From Cordilura impudica (taxonomy: Eukaryota > Arthropoda > Insecta > Diptera > Scathophagidae), in the NCBI GenBank assembly GCA_963682025.1, contig OY821519.1:158545956-158609955 (forward strand): 64,000 bases of DNA, given 5' to 3'. Position 1 is the stretch's first letter. Each line of letters opens with the position of its first letter. Shown one piece after another: positions 34,267 to 44,877 of the stretch. The position numbers and the translations under genes are program-made. The notes beneath the pieces were generated by a model. That model did no database searches, had not been told where the DNA came from, and was given only the letters and a program-made list of their open reading frames with translations.

Positions 34267-34900
34267 ACGTCAGTGCGCCATTCATGTCGCCCAATATGGT
34301 GAACGAATTAGTTCACCAGATATCTTCGTTTTTACAGTTACCCTATTGACAAACCATATGTCGTCATTAAATTTTTGGTAAATAAATATTTTGCGATCCA
34401 ACTTGCAAACGCCTTAGTTTGTCATTTATTTTTTATAAATGTCTTTGCCCTCATCAAATTACTCTCAACGGGCACGAGTATCTTGCAATATCGTATTGCA
34501 ATGTTTTACATTTAATAACTATGTTGCAATCTCATATTGCATTCCCAGACATTTTTTATTTTGTATTTTTCTGTCACAATCCCTAAGTCAGTGCACTTGA
34601 AACTTTCACAATTTACGATTGTGAAACAAATGCATTTGATTGTTATTTATGTCAACCTTATGTTCTGTTTGTTTCAGCATTTTTCGATGGTTTTTTCAGT
34701 GGTTGTTTGCATTGGTATTTTTTTGTTTTTGTGTTTCTCTGTTGCTGAGGAAAGTATTTTTAATTTATATTAACATAGCATTAAGAGTTTTTGAGTCAGT
34801 AAAGAAATACACCTCAGGCCTACATAGTAGGTTGAACCCTTGCCCTGAGAGAAAAATTAACAAAACGAAATTACTTATCGTGTTAAAACGAATTAAATAA
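34267..34900. other. Unassigned sequence upstream of the PLE (unit 2)
   Basis: Equivalent of 18258-18870. It has about 23 bp (ACGATTGTGAAACAAATGCA) near 34615 that unit 1 lacks and unit 3 partly retains, so units 1 and 3 carry different deletions here. Confidence 0.4.
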
Positions 34901-36175
34901 ATAAAATATCCTGAGATATTAAAGAAAATAACGGAAGGCTCAAAATACAATGTAAAGGTTTCAGTGCAATTTAGGAATAAGATCAAAGACTTGACTATAT
35001 AAAACGATGAAAGATTAATTTCATTTGACGCAGTGTCCCTATTTCCAAGTATACCAGTAGATCTAGCTTTGAAAATTATAGAGGAAAAATGGGAAGAAAT
35101 ATCAAATTATACACACATGAAAAAGGGCCTTTTCCTGCGTATTCTAAGATTCTGCATAAAAGACAACCGCTATTTTAAATATCATGACAAAATTTACTCG
35201 CAAAAAAACGGTTTACCTATGGGCTCCCCTGCATCTCCAATAGTTGCAGATATAGTGATGGAAAAACTTTTAGACACCTGTATGGAAAACTTGACGTATA
35301 AACCCAAAATCTTGACGAAATACGTAGATGACCTGTTTAGTATAGTTCCGGATTGTGCAATAGAGGAGATATTGACACAGCTTAATAGTTTTCATCATAT
35401 TAAATTTACGGCCGAAAAAGAATGCAATTACAAGTTACCATATCTGGATACAATTTTAATAAGAGATAAGGACAAAATAGAAATGGATTGGTACCAGAAA
35501 CCTACAGCATCTGGCAGAATAATTAACTTCTTTTCGAAACATCCAAAAAGAGTTATAAATACAGCCAAAAATTTAATTTCTAGGGTACTTAACATTAGTG
35601 ATGTACATTTCCATAAAGATAATCGGATAAAAATTAGAAATATACTTAAAGAAAACCAATTCATATAAATCACTCACATATGTAAGTTATCAGAAAGGTT
35701 TGAAAAATCAAAGTTTTTTAATGACGTAAACTTTAAATGGCACATAAAACATTAACACACTGTCAAAATTATATAGTAGAACAAAAGACAAAATACCACT
35801 TATGGAAAAGGCGAACGTTGTATATAAAATACCTTGTAATGGAGATAAAAATGGAAACTGTGATCAAATTTATGTAGGTACAACCAAAAATAAATTGAAA
35901 ACAAAAATATCGGCACACAAATCAGATGAGAAAATAAGATTAAATAATTTTACACAAAAAACGGCATAGACTAACCACTGTTTACAACACAAACATACTC
36001 CTGACTTTGATAATGTAAGTGTTTTACAAAGTGAGAGTAACTACAGGCGCCGCTACATGTTAGAAATGCTACATAATAAACGTACCAAAAAGAGAATGAA
36101 CTTCAAAGCTGACACTGAGAGTTGCGCTCAAAGCTACAGACATTTGGTAAACAAAAAGGTGGGTAGAGTGCAATA
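34901..36175 (+). pseudogene. Penelope-like element (unit 2)
   Basis: RT open from 35033 to 35668 with the same YVDD active site and glycine-rich GLPMGSPASP box as unit 1. A deletion of about 85 bp near 35661 removes the linker between RT and nuclease and adds a premature end (KENQFI). The GIY-YIG remnant continues at about 35814-35930. The EEILTQ codons, lost by one in unit 1, are present. Its sequence follows unit 3 in most informative positions. Confidence 0.85.
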
Positions 36176-36302
36176 AATATATTTTAAGTAAATCAGTGCA
36201 ATTATGACTATGATGATGAAATATCGCTAAAAATATATTTTAATAAATATATTTTAAGTAAATCAGTGCAATTATGACTATGATGATGAAATATCGCTAA
36301 AA
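36173..36302. repeat. Direct repeat in PLE 3' region (unit 2)
   Basis: Two copies of the 59-bp segment seen at 20227-20389, with a shorter spacer (the TATTTTAATATTTTAATTA part is missing). The duplication is shared with unit 1 and absent from unit 3, although bases immediately before it match unit 3. Confidence 0.85.
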
Positions 36303-36442
36303 TCAGTTCATTTAATTTTTTAGTGTAAACATTAATATAAATGTAAGATATTAATATATGTGTTTTTATGTGTCTTGTGTTTTTTTTTTCTTTGATGTTT
36401 AACTATAATTAAGTGATTCATATTTATAGTACATTGTTTTTA

Positions 36443-38504
36443 TACCCTCCACTCCAGTGTGTCATTCCGTTTGTAATAATTAGAAAAAAAATTTTGGACC
36501 CCATAAAATATATATATTTGTGATCCTTATAACAACCGGAGTTGATATAGCGATGTCCGTCTGTCCGTCTGTGGAAATCACGATGACGGCATCAATCGGG
36601 CAGCTAGGGTGCTCTTTGACATAAAAAATGATTCCTTAACATCCTGAAAAGTTTGCTGTCTAAAATCGTCCAAATCGGTCGATTAGGGCCCGAGATTTGA
36701 ATGAAGAACTAAAAAAAGTCTTGAAAAAATATAATTTTCTATGTTGTTCTTGTCACGATCACGCCCTAAATAGTGCAGCTACAGTGATCATTTTTAGTGA
36801 GAATGATTCACCAAATTCATGGGAAGAGTTTTATTTCAAAAATAATTAAAATCGGTGGAACAGGTCCAAGAAAATCTCTGAAAAATAAAAAAAAAATTAA
36901 AAATATGATGTTTCTATATTGTTCTTGTTGTTATTCTAAATGTTGTGTTGTTGTCATAGCGGGACTTGTTGTTTTTGTGGTCGTTGTGGTAATAATATAA
37001 TAAAAACTAACCCTTTGTACATTTTTTTATTAACTCTGGTAGAAAAATTTAAAAGTTTCCATTGTTTTGGCATCACTCTAAAAATTTGTTAGATCATTTC
37101 TGTTATTACCACGAGCCTGCCTGCAAAATTTCAGATCGAATGGCTCACGGGAAATTGGTTAAAATCGATCCAAAATTTTTTCGACAAGCAGACACTACGA
37201 GTTAATATAAATGGAGTAAAAATTCACCAATATCTAAAGCAAATAATGCTAAAATACCTAGCTGTTAATAAAAAAAACAATGTAAATATAGCAAAAAAAA
37301 ATTTATGTATAAATTTATTTATAAATTTATATAAACATATTAAATAATACAAATAATATACATATATTATATACATATATGTATATCCATAACAACTGCA
37401 TGTTAGAAATAAGTCGGTATATTATTTTATTTACATAAAATTCTGCAATATTTTGTTGTGGGGAAAATACATTTCTTTTGCATTAACAGAGTGTCACTTC
37501 ATTTTGCTCAGCGTGACTATGCCACAGTAGATGGCGCCACAATTTTTGTTTTTCTAATTAGCTTTGCAATAGTTATTTCTATTTTAACATGAATGTTAAT
37601 ATTTTCAACTGGATATCATACAGAACAATGTTAAGAGTATACACGGGCTGGTCTTTTATTTCATACGTATTTTCATTATTCTTTTACAAATATGAACATA
37701 AGTTTGGCATATTAACTTTATGTTATCTTTACAAAATAGAGTTACCGAGTTCATCAATGAGTTTTTTGCTTTCAAAACAGTTCTACATAGTTACATAGAA
37801 TTATTATTCTGCTTTACCTACAAAATATCTAATTGCGATTACTTCTAATTTTTAAAAATTGTTTATAATTACTAAAGCATTATTATTCACATAAATACAA
37901 AATTGCACTTTTTAAATTTTCCATTCAAATTTAAGAAAATATCAAATCTAAAAACTGGAATTAAAAATTTCCAATTATAAATTACAATAATTGAATTTCA
38001 GAAAATCATATCAAAACGTCGGAAATTATAATTTTAAATTTAGAAGACGCAATTGATGTCTTCTTTAATATATAAATTTTATTCGTTAAACACAAATTGA
38101 AATTCAAAAAAAAAAAAAAACACCAAATACCTATATTTACATTTAAAAAATTTTTACATTTAAAAAAAATCTTGACATTCAGGAGAAATTAATAGCTTTT
38201 CAGTACCGCGATTCAGTAAAAAAAGAAAATTGCAAAATTATCAGTAAAATTTTTAAACGGCATTCGCTATTGTTAAAGTCAGCTGTTGTTGTTATCTAAA
38301 CGACAACCATTTTTGTGTTGTTTATTCAATCGATAAAAACTTAAATTTTTAGGTTGAAATGTCGCCATACATAAATAAAAATCATAAAATATTTTGCTTT
38401 AATTAAAAAACTTTTTTATATAAATAAAAACATTAAATAGCATATTCAATTCGTTATTTCATTTTCAAATAAATACACAGAAAGTAAAAAAAATAAAGAT
38501 ATTA
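36443..38504 (-). mobile_element. DINE-like element, reverse, truncated at array junction (unit 2)
   Basis: Starts with TACCCTCCAC (36443-36452) and lacks the same 20 bp after CCAGTGTG as unit 1. Other markers (CATGGGAAGAGTTTTATTTC, TAGCGGGACTTG) also match unit 1 and not unit 3. It ends at the second DINE-LINE2 fusion. No gene is seen. Confidence 0.65.
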
Positions 38505-38565
38505 TCTATTTGCATTATACCTGAACGACCTGCACAATGTTTTGCCTGGTGGTATAACTTATGAC
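38505..38565 (+). pseudogene. LINE2 stub at the unit 2/3 junction
   Basis: Same LINE2 piece and the same internal deletion as 22585-22645, leading into TTA and MITE-1. Confidence 0.85.
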
Positions 38566-38866
38566 TTATGCCGTTTTCTTTTCTGACGAAAAATGTCGCC
38601 CTTTTTTGGAAGAGTGTATTTTTTTATATATTCTGAATTAAATCTGGATGGAATCATTTGCTAAGCATTCACAACAGTGGATTGTATCGTAAACTGTTGG
38701 AGTACATCAACAACCGGCTGATCTGCTTTAGTACACAGTTCCAGTCAATTTTACACTTATGCCCTAAGGTATGCTTTAAAAATCTAATGTATAAAAAAAG
38801 AACACTACAGCAAACGTCACCTGAACAGCTGTTAAATAATAACAAAAACAAATAACCACACAAACA

Positions 38867-39586
38867 ATGGAAACACAATCAACTAACCCTGATACATTTT
38901 CATGGGAAAAATTTTGTAATGTTTTGGACGTTAAATTGAAAGATGTCGCCAGAAAAGATGATCTCCTTTCATTGAAAGCTGAAATTGAGGAACTCAAAGA
39001 AGAAAATATAAAGCTCAGAAACGACGTTAATATACTTTCTTCCTGTCTTGAACTTGTTGACCGTAGGTCCCGTTCATCCAATATTGTTGTTAGCGGGCTA
39101 ACAAGTGCTAATATAGCTGCAGCACAAAATGACTTTATTAAATTATGTACTGAAGTGCTTGATGTTGTGGTAAATGTTGTAAGTTGTCGTCAATTACCTA
39201 GAAATAGAACTTTTTTATTCACATTGGAATCTTCACTGCAAGTCGTCAACGTTTTTGGTAACAAAGAAAGGTTGAAAGGAAGTGCTGTTTTTATACAAAA
39301 AGACTATACCAAAGAAGAACAAAATGCCCGTTATAATTTACGTCAAATAAACAAAACTATCTCTATCAGTAACAAACATCTCAAGGTCATGCTTGGTGAA
39401 TTATATATCTACATAAACAATAAAAAATATACCTGGTCAATGGGAAAAGTAGTTGCTAACTCAACTGAGGATGCTGACTACTTAAAAAATTTGCTAACTG
39501 CGGCCAACTGTACCATTGATGTCATCGTTAAATGTGGAATATTCGTAAATGCTAACACCTCAAATGTCAATTATTCTAATCAATAG
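38867..39586 (+). CDS. LINE-A ORF1, intact 239-aa copy
   Basis: Open from ATG 38867 to TAG 39584-39586. The N-terminal third contains a coiled coil of about 40 residues (LKAEIEELKEENIKLRND), then an RRM-like domain starting SRSSNIVVSGLTS and a C-terminal domain with KHLKVMLGELYIYINNKKY. This layout matches RNA-binding ORF1 proteins of L1-like and CR1/L2-like LINEs. ORF2 follows in the same frame directly after the TAG, with no intervening ATG. Neither lesion of the unit 2 copy is present. Confidence 0.85.
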   Translation: METQSTNPDTFSWEKFCNVLDVKLKDVARKDDLLSLKAEIEELKEENIKLRNDVNILSSCLELVDRRSRSSNIVVSGLTSANIAAAQNDFIKLCTEVLDVVVNVVSCRQLPRNRTFLFTLESSLQVVNVFGNKERLKGSAVFIQKDYTKEEQNARYNLRQINKTISISNKHLKVMLGELYIYINNKKYTWSMGKVVANSTEDADYLKNLLTAANCTIDVIVKCGIFVNANTSNVNYSNQ

Positions 39587-41385
39587 CAATATAATACATG
39601 TCATTTAGTTTCGTATAATGTAGCAAATATTGCCAGTTCTTTAATATTTGGAAATTTTTTACAATATATAAATAAATTTGATGTATTCTTTCTTTTCGGA
39701 ACCCATGTCATAGCAGGCAAACAAAATCTCTTTGCAAAACATTTTCAAAATTATTGCCTACACTGGATTGAAGCAAAGAAGCCGGGCAAGTGGTGGCTGC
39801 ATATATGGTTTCAAAAAGGAATCTCAAAAAACCTTCAACTTTAAATTTTGTTATTTTTCAAACAATCACGCTGCCTTATCCGCTAAATTAGATGGTAATT
39901 CGTTTTATTTTATACCACGCTATATTAACTGCACAAATTGGAACGCTGATATGGATCTTCTAGAAAACTTTTTACTTCAGCTTTCTCCTTCAAACTTCTG
40001 CATTGTCGGTGATTTAAATGCCCGTATTGGCGAAGAACAAGTGCTGAATTCTAACCTTCTCCAAGACCTTCCCCATATAAATGATCTAAGACGCTCAAAG
40101 GATAAAATATTAAACCGAAATGGAAAACGACTAATGGACCTTGTTGATGACTTAGGTGGCATTGTATTAAATGGAAGGACAAATGGTGACACACAAGGTG
40201 AATTTAGTTTTTGTGGTGGTGGTGGCAATTCTGTTATTGACTACTGCATTTGCTCACTTAGTCTTTTAAAGTATATTGCTGATTTTAGTGTAGCCTGCAA
40301 ACCTTACTCTGACCATATGCCGTTAGTTCTTAAGATAGTAACTCCGAAGTCGAATTGCACAACGGTATCTGAACCGGGACAACTAAAGCTCCGTTGGAAC
40401 AACAAAGTTGCTGTCAAATACTTTGCAAACCTAGCGCTACTTTCTGGTAACACTATTTTAAATCAAAATATGAATGTTGATGATATGGTACTGTCTATTA
40501 AAAACAAGATTAAACAAGCAAACGTTGTCTCAAAAAATATTTATGGTTTTGAACCAAAACAGAAATGGTATAACTGGAGATGTGAACGTTCTCGCAAAAA
40601 TATGCTTAAAAAACTCAACGAATATAGGAAAAGCCATTCAAATACAAACAAGCTAAAATATTTTTCTGCCAAATCTAAATATCTTAACATCTGTCGTATT
40701 CGTAAACTTGAGTTTTATAATGAAAATTTAGAACAACTAAATTATGTCAGTTGCAGTAAAGCGTGGTGGAAACTTTCAAACAATATGAAATTACGAACTA
40801 CTACAGCTGGTGGTTATCTCAATTCGGATGACTTTCTTATACACTTTCGATCCATGCTTCAAGACATAGTCCAACCAAATGAGTTACACTGGTGCATGCC
40901 ACTTTTTACAGATATTTTTCTTGACTCGCCCATAGAACATTGGGAATTATCATTGGTCCTAAAATCATCAAAATTAAATAAGGCGCCAGGCCACGATGGT
41001 ATAAGTTATGAGTTTTACAAGTTTGCCCCTGTAAGCTTCACCAATGAAGTCCTAGCAGTTTCGAACCACATTTTTTTAAAGGAACAGATTCCGTCTAGCT
41101 TTAAAAAGGCTCTATTGATCCCGATTTTGAAAAAAGGTGATCCTAATTGCACTTCCAATTATCGTGGACTATCATGAATTGATACACTGTGTAAAATATT
41201 TAATAATATTGTTTTGAACCGCTTAACAGATTGGATTGATAAATTTAACATTTTAAATGAATATCAGGCCGGCTTCAGAAAGAACTATTCCACAGTAGAC
41301 AACGTATTCAACCTTGTAAATATCGTACACTTGAACAAACTAAATGGCAACAATACCTTTGCTTTTTTCGTGGATTTTTCATGTG
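39587..41385 (+). pseudogene. LINE-A ORF2, endonuclease and first RT blocks (unit 3)
   Basis: The frame after the ORF1 TAG is open through the first endonuclease residues, but a 14-nt deletion near 39780 shifts it. From there a second frame runs through GDLNARIGEE (near 40010), SVIDYCICS and the RT entry to the same TGA as unit 2 (41175-41177). The domain content is that of 23656-25468; the endonuclease is split by the deletion. Confidence 0.8.
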
Positions 41386-41417
41386 CCTTGTAAATATCGT
41401 ACACTTGAATAAACTAA

Positions 41418-41909
41418 AGGTGCTATTACATGATGTGTTTTTTACATATGTACTGTCAAATTTTCCCACAACATAAGTTGTACACATCGTGTGATACATA
41501 TGAAACATTGTTTATGTACAATACATGAGGAAAGTCACAAGTACATTTTTCAATTAGAACAGGTTCTATTTTTGCATGACAAACATATGAAAATACAACA
41601 CTGCTTGTGGCGAAAAAAAAACAGATTAAATTTTAAAGATTAATATTGAAAGAAAACTAAATTGTGTAGTATTAATTTACAATTAAAAAATATATAACTT
41701 TTTTTTAACAATAAATTTTTGTAAATTCACAAATTAAATCAGCTGTTGTTTACATTTAGAAGTTATGTCATACGGAAATACATATGCACGTGTGATAGCA
41801 AAAATTATGAATCGTATGTAAAAGACAATTTTGACAGACATGCGTAATTTCATATGGATAAAAAAAGTGACAGTACATATGTAAAAAAACACTTCGTGTA
41901 ATAGCACCT
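41418..41909. mobile_element. MITE-2 (unit 3)
   Basis: Same 492-bp element with TAA on both sides (41415-41417 and 41910-41912), differing from unit 2 by about one base near the left end (ATGTACTG versus ATGAACTG). It interrupts the same 74-bp duplication (first copy about 41312-41385). Confidence 0.8.
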
Positions 41910-41912
41910 TAA

Positions 41913-43342
41913 ATGGCAGCTTTTTTCGTGGATTTGTCATGTGCCTTCGATTTGATACCTCGGAATCCACTTTTTTACAAGCTATCATGTATGGGAGTAT
42001 CTTCAAAAATAATTCGAATTTTACAGCTTTACTTTATGGAAACACCTTTTCTGAGTCGTTTACTGTTGACCTTGATGTAAAACAAGGGTGCATTTTAAGT
42101 CCAATTTTGTTTGCTTTTTATCTCAATGACTTAGCTGATTTTCTGCCTGGTGGAGTCAACGTTACGGATTTAATAGTTAAAATACTTCTGTATGCTGATG
42201 ATATTGTCATTTTGGCCGATTCCCCAAGTGTATTGCAAAGCATGATCGATGCGCTTTATATGTACTGTAAGACATGGTGTTTAAAAGTAAATCTTGCCAA
42301 ATCCAAAATATTAATTTTTCGTAGTGGTGCTCGTATATCTAAGAAACTAAAATGGACTTTTGGTGAAGATGAAATTGAAATTGTTAACAAATATAAATAC
42401 CTCGGAATTGATCTTAATTACAATTTATCTTTTACAACACATCTTGAAGACAAATTAAAAACGTCAAAAATGGCAATTGCTTCCTCATGGTCAAGTTATA
42501 TAAATCATCCTTTGATTTCTAACAATAATAAGCTCAAAATATTTAATGCTGCATCAATATTAGTAATGTTTTATGGTGCTCAAATCTGGGGTTTTAGGAA
42601 ATACGATTAAGTTGAAAAATTGTTCAGGTTCTTTATCAAGAAAATGCTCCATCTACCAAAGAATACTCCAAATTACATGTTGTACTTAGAGACTGGTTTA
42701 AACTCTCTATATTTTGAAACTTTAAGGCTACACTTCGTTTACATTAACAAGGTTCTTCAATTACCAAATCACAGGCTCCCTCGTATATTAGCCGAAAAAA
42801 TTATTGCTAAGAAGACGTATTGGGCAGAAGAGTGGATAAATATTTGTGCAAAAATCCAATTTATACCTGATAATACTAATAGACCGCTGTGTGAACGCTG
42901 GACATCTATTTTAGAACTACTTGGAAAAACGGAGAGAAATGACCTAATCTCTGATGCTCATCGTTCTCAATATCATGATCTCTACCCACAATTGGATTTA
43001 AGTGTGGGTCCCCTTTTTATCTCTCAATTTTCTTCTCGTGCTGCAAGTTTATTGATTAAAGCCAGAGGGGGAATACTCGATTTAAATGCCCGAGCGTTCA
43101 GAAATTCCTCGATTGGCCTTTGCACACTCTGCAATCTAGATGATTCCGAAAACACACTACACTGCTTAGGTGTTTGTCCAATTTTCAACCAGTTTCGTTT
43201 TAAATATTTTGGAACTACTATATTAAATACAAATGAAGTTCTTAATTTACTAAATGGCAATGATTCCAATTACAATAGACTATATAAATATATTGAAATT
43301 TGTTTAAATTATAGAAAATTAATTGTGAATGAATATAATTAG
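41913..43342 (+). pseudogene. LINE-A ORF2, RT palm to CCHC tail (unit 3)
   Basis: Equivalent of 25996-27425 with the same YADD active site, the same stop after FRKYD (42608-42610) and the same C-terminal CCHC motif. One visible residue differs, in the ILADSPS segment. Confidence 0.85.
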
Positions 43343-43710
43343 TCCTTAATTAACTGACCTTATTCAATTACATGTAAAAAAAATAAAAAATCCCTTATTC
43401 TTATTTTTTCTTTTATTTATAATTATAAAATGTTTTGTAAATATGTTTTGTAAATAAATATCTATTAATAAATAAATAATAAAATAAATAATAAATATTC
43501 TGAATTAAGAGCAACCTTATATTATAAATCAGTCAGTTCGAATCTAATTCTCTTTACGAACGGTCGTGTAAATAATTAAAGCGCATAGAGTACAACTATT
43601 TAAAATTAATAACAAGTGTATATTTTTGTTTTTGCAATTGCCTATTCTTGATCTCATTTGAACTCACGTGGTAGTCAATTCAGCTTAAAACAGGAATAAA
43701 AAATCTAGCG

Positions 43711-44877
43711 ATGGCCCGAGGGGCCAAATCTTCATCAAAAAGAAAGCTCCTTGCCAACAAGAAGATGACAAAACTTCCTCCGGGTTTTAACCCGAACATC
43801 GCGTCAACTTCAAGCAACAGATTTAGCCTGCTTGCTGGCCTTAATGATATGGACGTCACTCCTGTATCAAATATTAACGAGGTTAAACAACACAAACCTC
43901 CACCTATTGTTGTTGAAGCTAACGCCTCATTTACAGAAATACAAAAACTACTTGGTAAAGATTGTATTTTCAAACGTACTTCAATTGGTACTAAAATTTT
44001 TGCTCCAAGTAAAGAAATGTTCGAATGCTACAAGCAAATTCTTAAAGAGAGTAAGTTGGAGTTTCACTCTTATGGCTCCAAAGATAATAGGTTATACACC
44101 ACTTTTTTACACGGTTTACCCCGCATAAAAACTGAGGACATCACCGCAGAGCTAAAAAACTACAACCTGTCCCCTTCTTCCGTAGCTGAAATAGTCACCA
44201 AATTCAGTTCGAACAACAATGCAGTTTACAAAGTTCAATTTGTACGTAAAAATTTTAACCCAACTGCCTTAAGAAACGTAAGAACAATTTCAAATATAAT
44301 AATTTCCTGGAAAAAATACAAATCTAAATCCAGAAATAAACCAACTCAATGCTGGAACTGCTTAATGTATGGCCATGGCGGTGAACATTGTCATCGTAGT
44401 GCTGCCTGTATGATATGTGCAGAACAACATCATACAAGTGTGTGTCCGTTTAACACAAACGAAAAAAGACCAGCTGTTTTTACATGCTTTAATTGCAAAA
44501 AACAAGGAAAAGAGAGAACTGATCACTCTGCAAACGATATCAACTGTCCGTTACGTTTTCTCTATTTGGAAACTAGAACAAGAGTTACTTCTAAAAGTCC
44601 GAATAAAAGCAGACAACAACAAAATAACTCATTTCAATTTAATGTGGGAGATTTCCCTAATTTAAGAAACAACAACACAAATTGTAACAATAACATCAAT
44701 AATAACAGCAAAGCTACATATGCTAACCAGCTGAAAACAAACAACGATTTATTTAGCATTGATGAGCTTTTCGATATTTTCACTACAGCTATGGATGATT
44801 TGCATAGGTGCACTTCAAAAGTACAACAAATCAAAGTTGTAATGTCAATGGTAAAATACGCCCATGGATTATACTAA
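43711..44877 (+). CDS. LINE-B ORF1, second copy, 388 aa
   Basis: Identical in translation to 27794-28960: basic N terminus, RRM-like middle, three zinc-knuckle segments and Asn/Gln-rich spacer. Its ATG and the 14-nt overlap with ORF2 are the same. Confidence 0.9.
   Translation: MARGAKSSSKRKLLANKKMTKLPPGFNPNIASTSSNRFSLLAGLNDMDVTPVSNINEVKQHKPPPIVVEANASFTEIQKLLGKDCIFKRTSIGTKIFAPSKEMFECYKQILKESKLEFHSYGSKDNRLYTTFLHGLPRIKTEDITAELKNYNLSPSSVAEIVTKFSSNNNAVYKVQFVRKNFNPTALRNVRTISNIIISWKKYKSKSRNKPTQCWNCLMYGHGGEHCHRSAACMICAEQHHTSVCPFNTNEKRPAVFTCFNCKKQGKERTDHSANDINCPLRFLYLETRTRVTSKSPNKSRQQQNNSFQFNVGDFPNLRNNNTNCNNNINNNSKATYANQLKTNNDLFSIDELFDIFTTAMDDLHRCTSKVQQIKVVMSMVKYAHGLY

Larger units (their letters stand above)
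22585..38504. repeat. Tandem array unit 2 (15.9 kb)
   Basis: Starts at the same LINE2 point as unit 1 (CTATTTGCATTATACC) after the DINE fusion. Contains MITE-1 with LINE-A and LINE-B inserted, LINE2, deleted mariner, PLE and DINE-like parts. Diagnostic differences match unit 3 up to about 36.17 kb and unit 1 after that. Confidence 0.9.
38641..43494 (+). mobile_element. LINE-A copy (unit 3)
   Basis: Same insertion as in unit 2 with the same 13-bp duplication (38628-38640 and 43495-43507), so the two are one insertion event copied with the array. The first 1.2 kb carries about 17 substitutions and two indels relative to unit 2, whereas the remaining 3.6 kb shows only about four differences. 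Confidence 0.88.
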
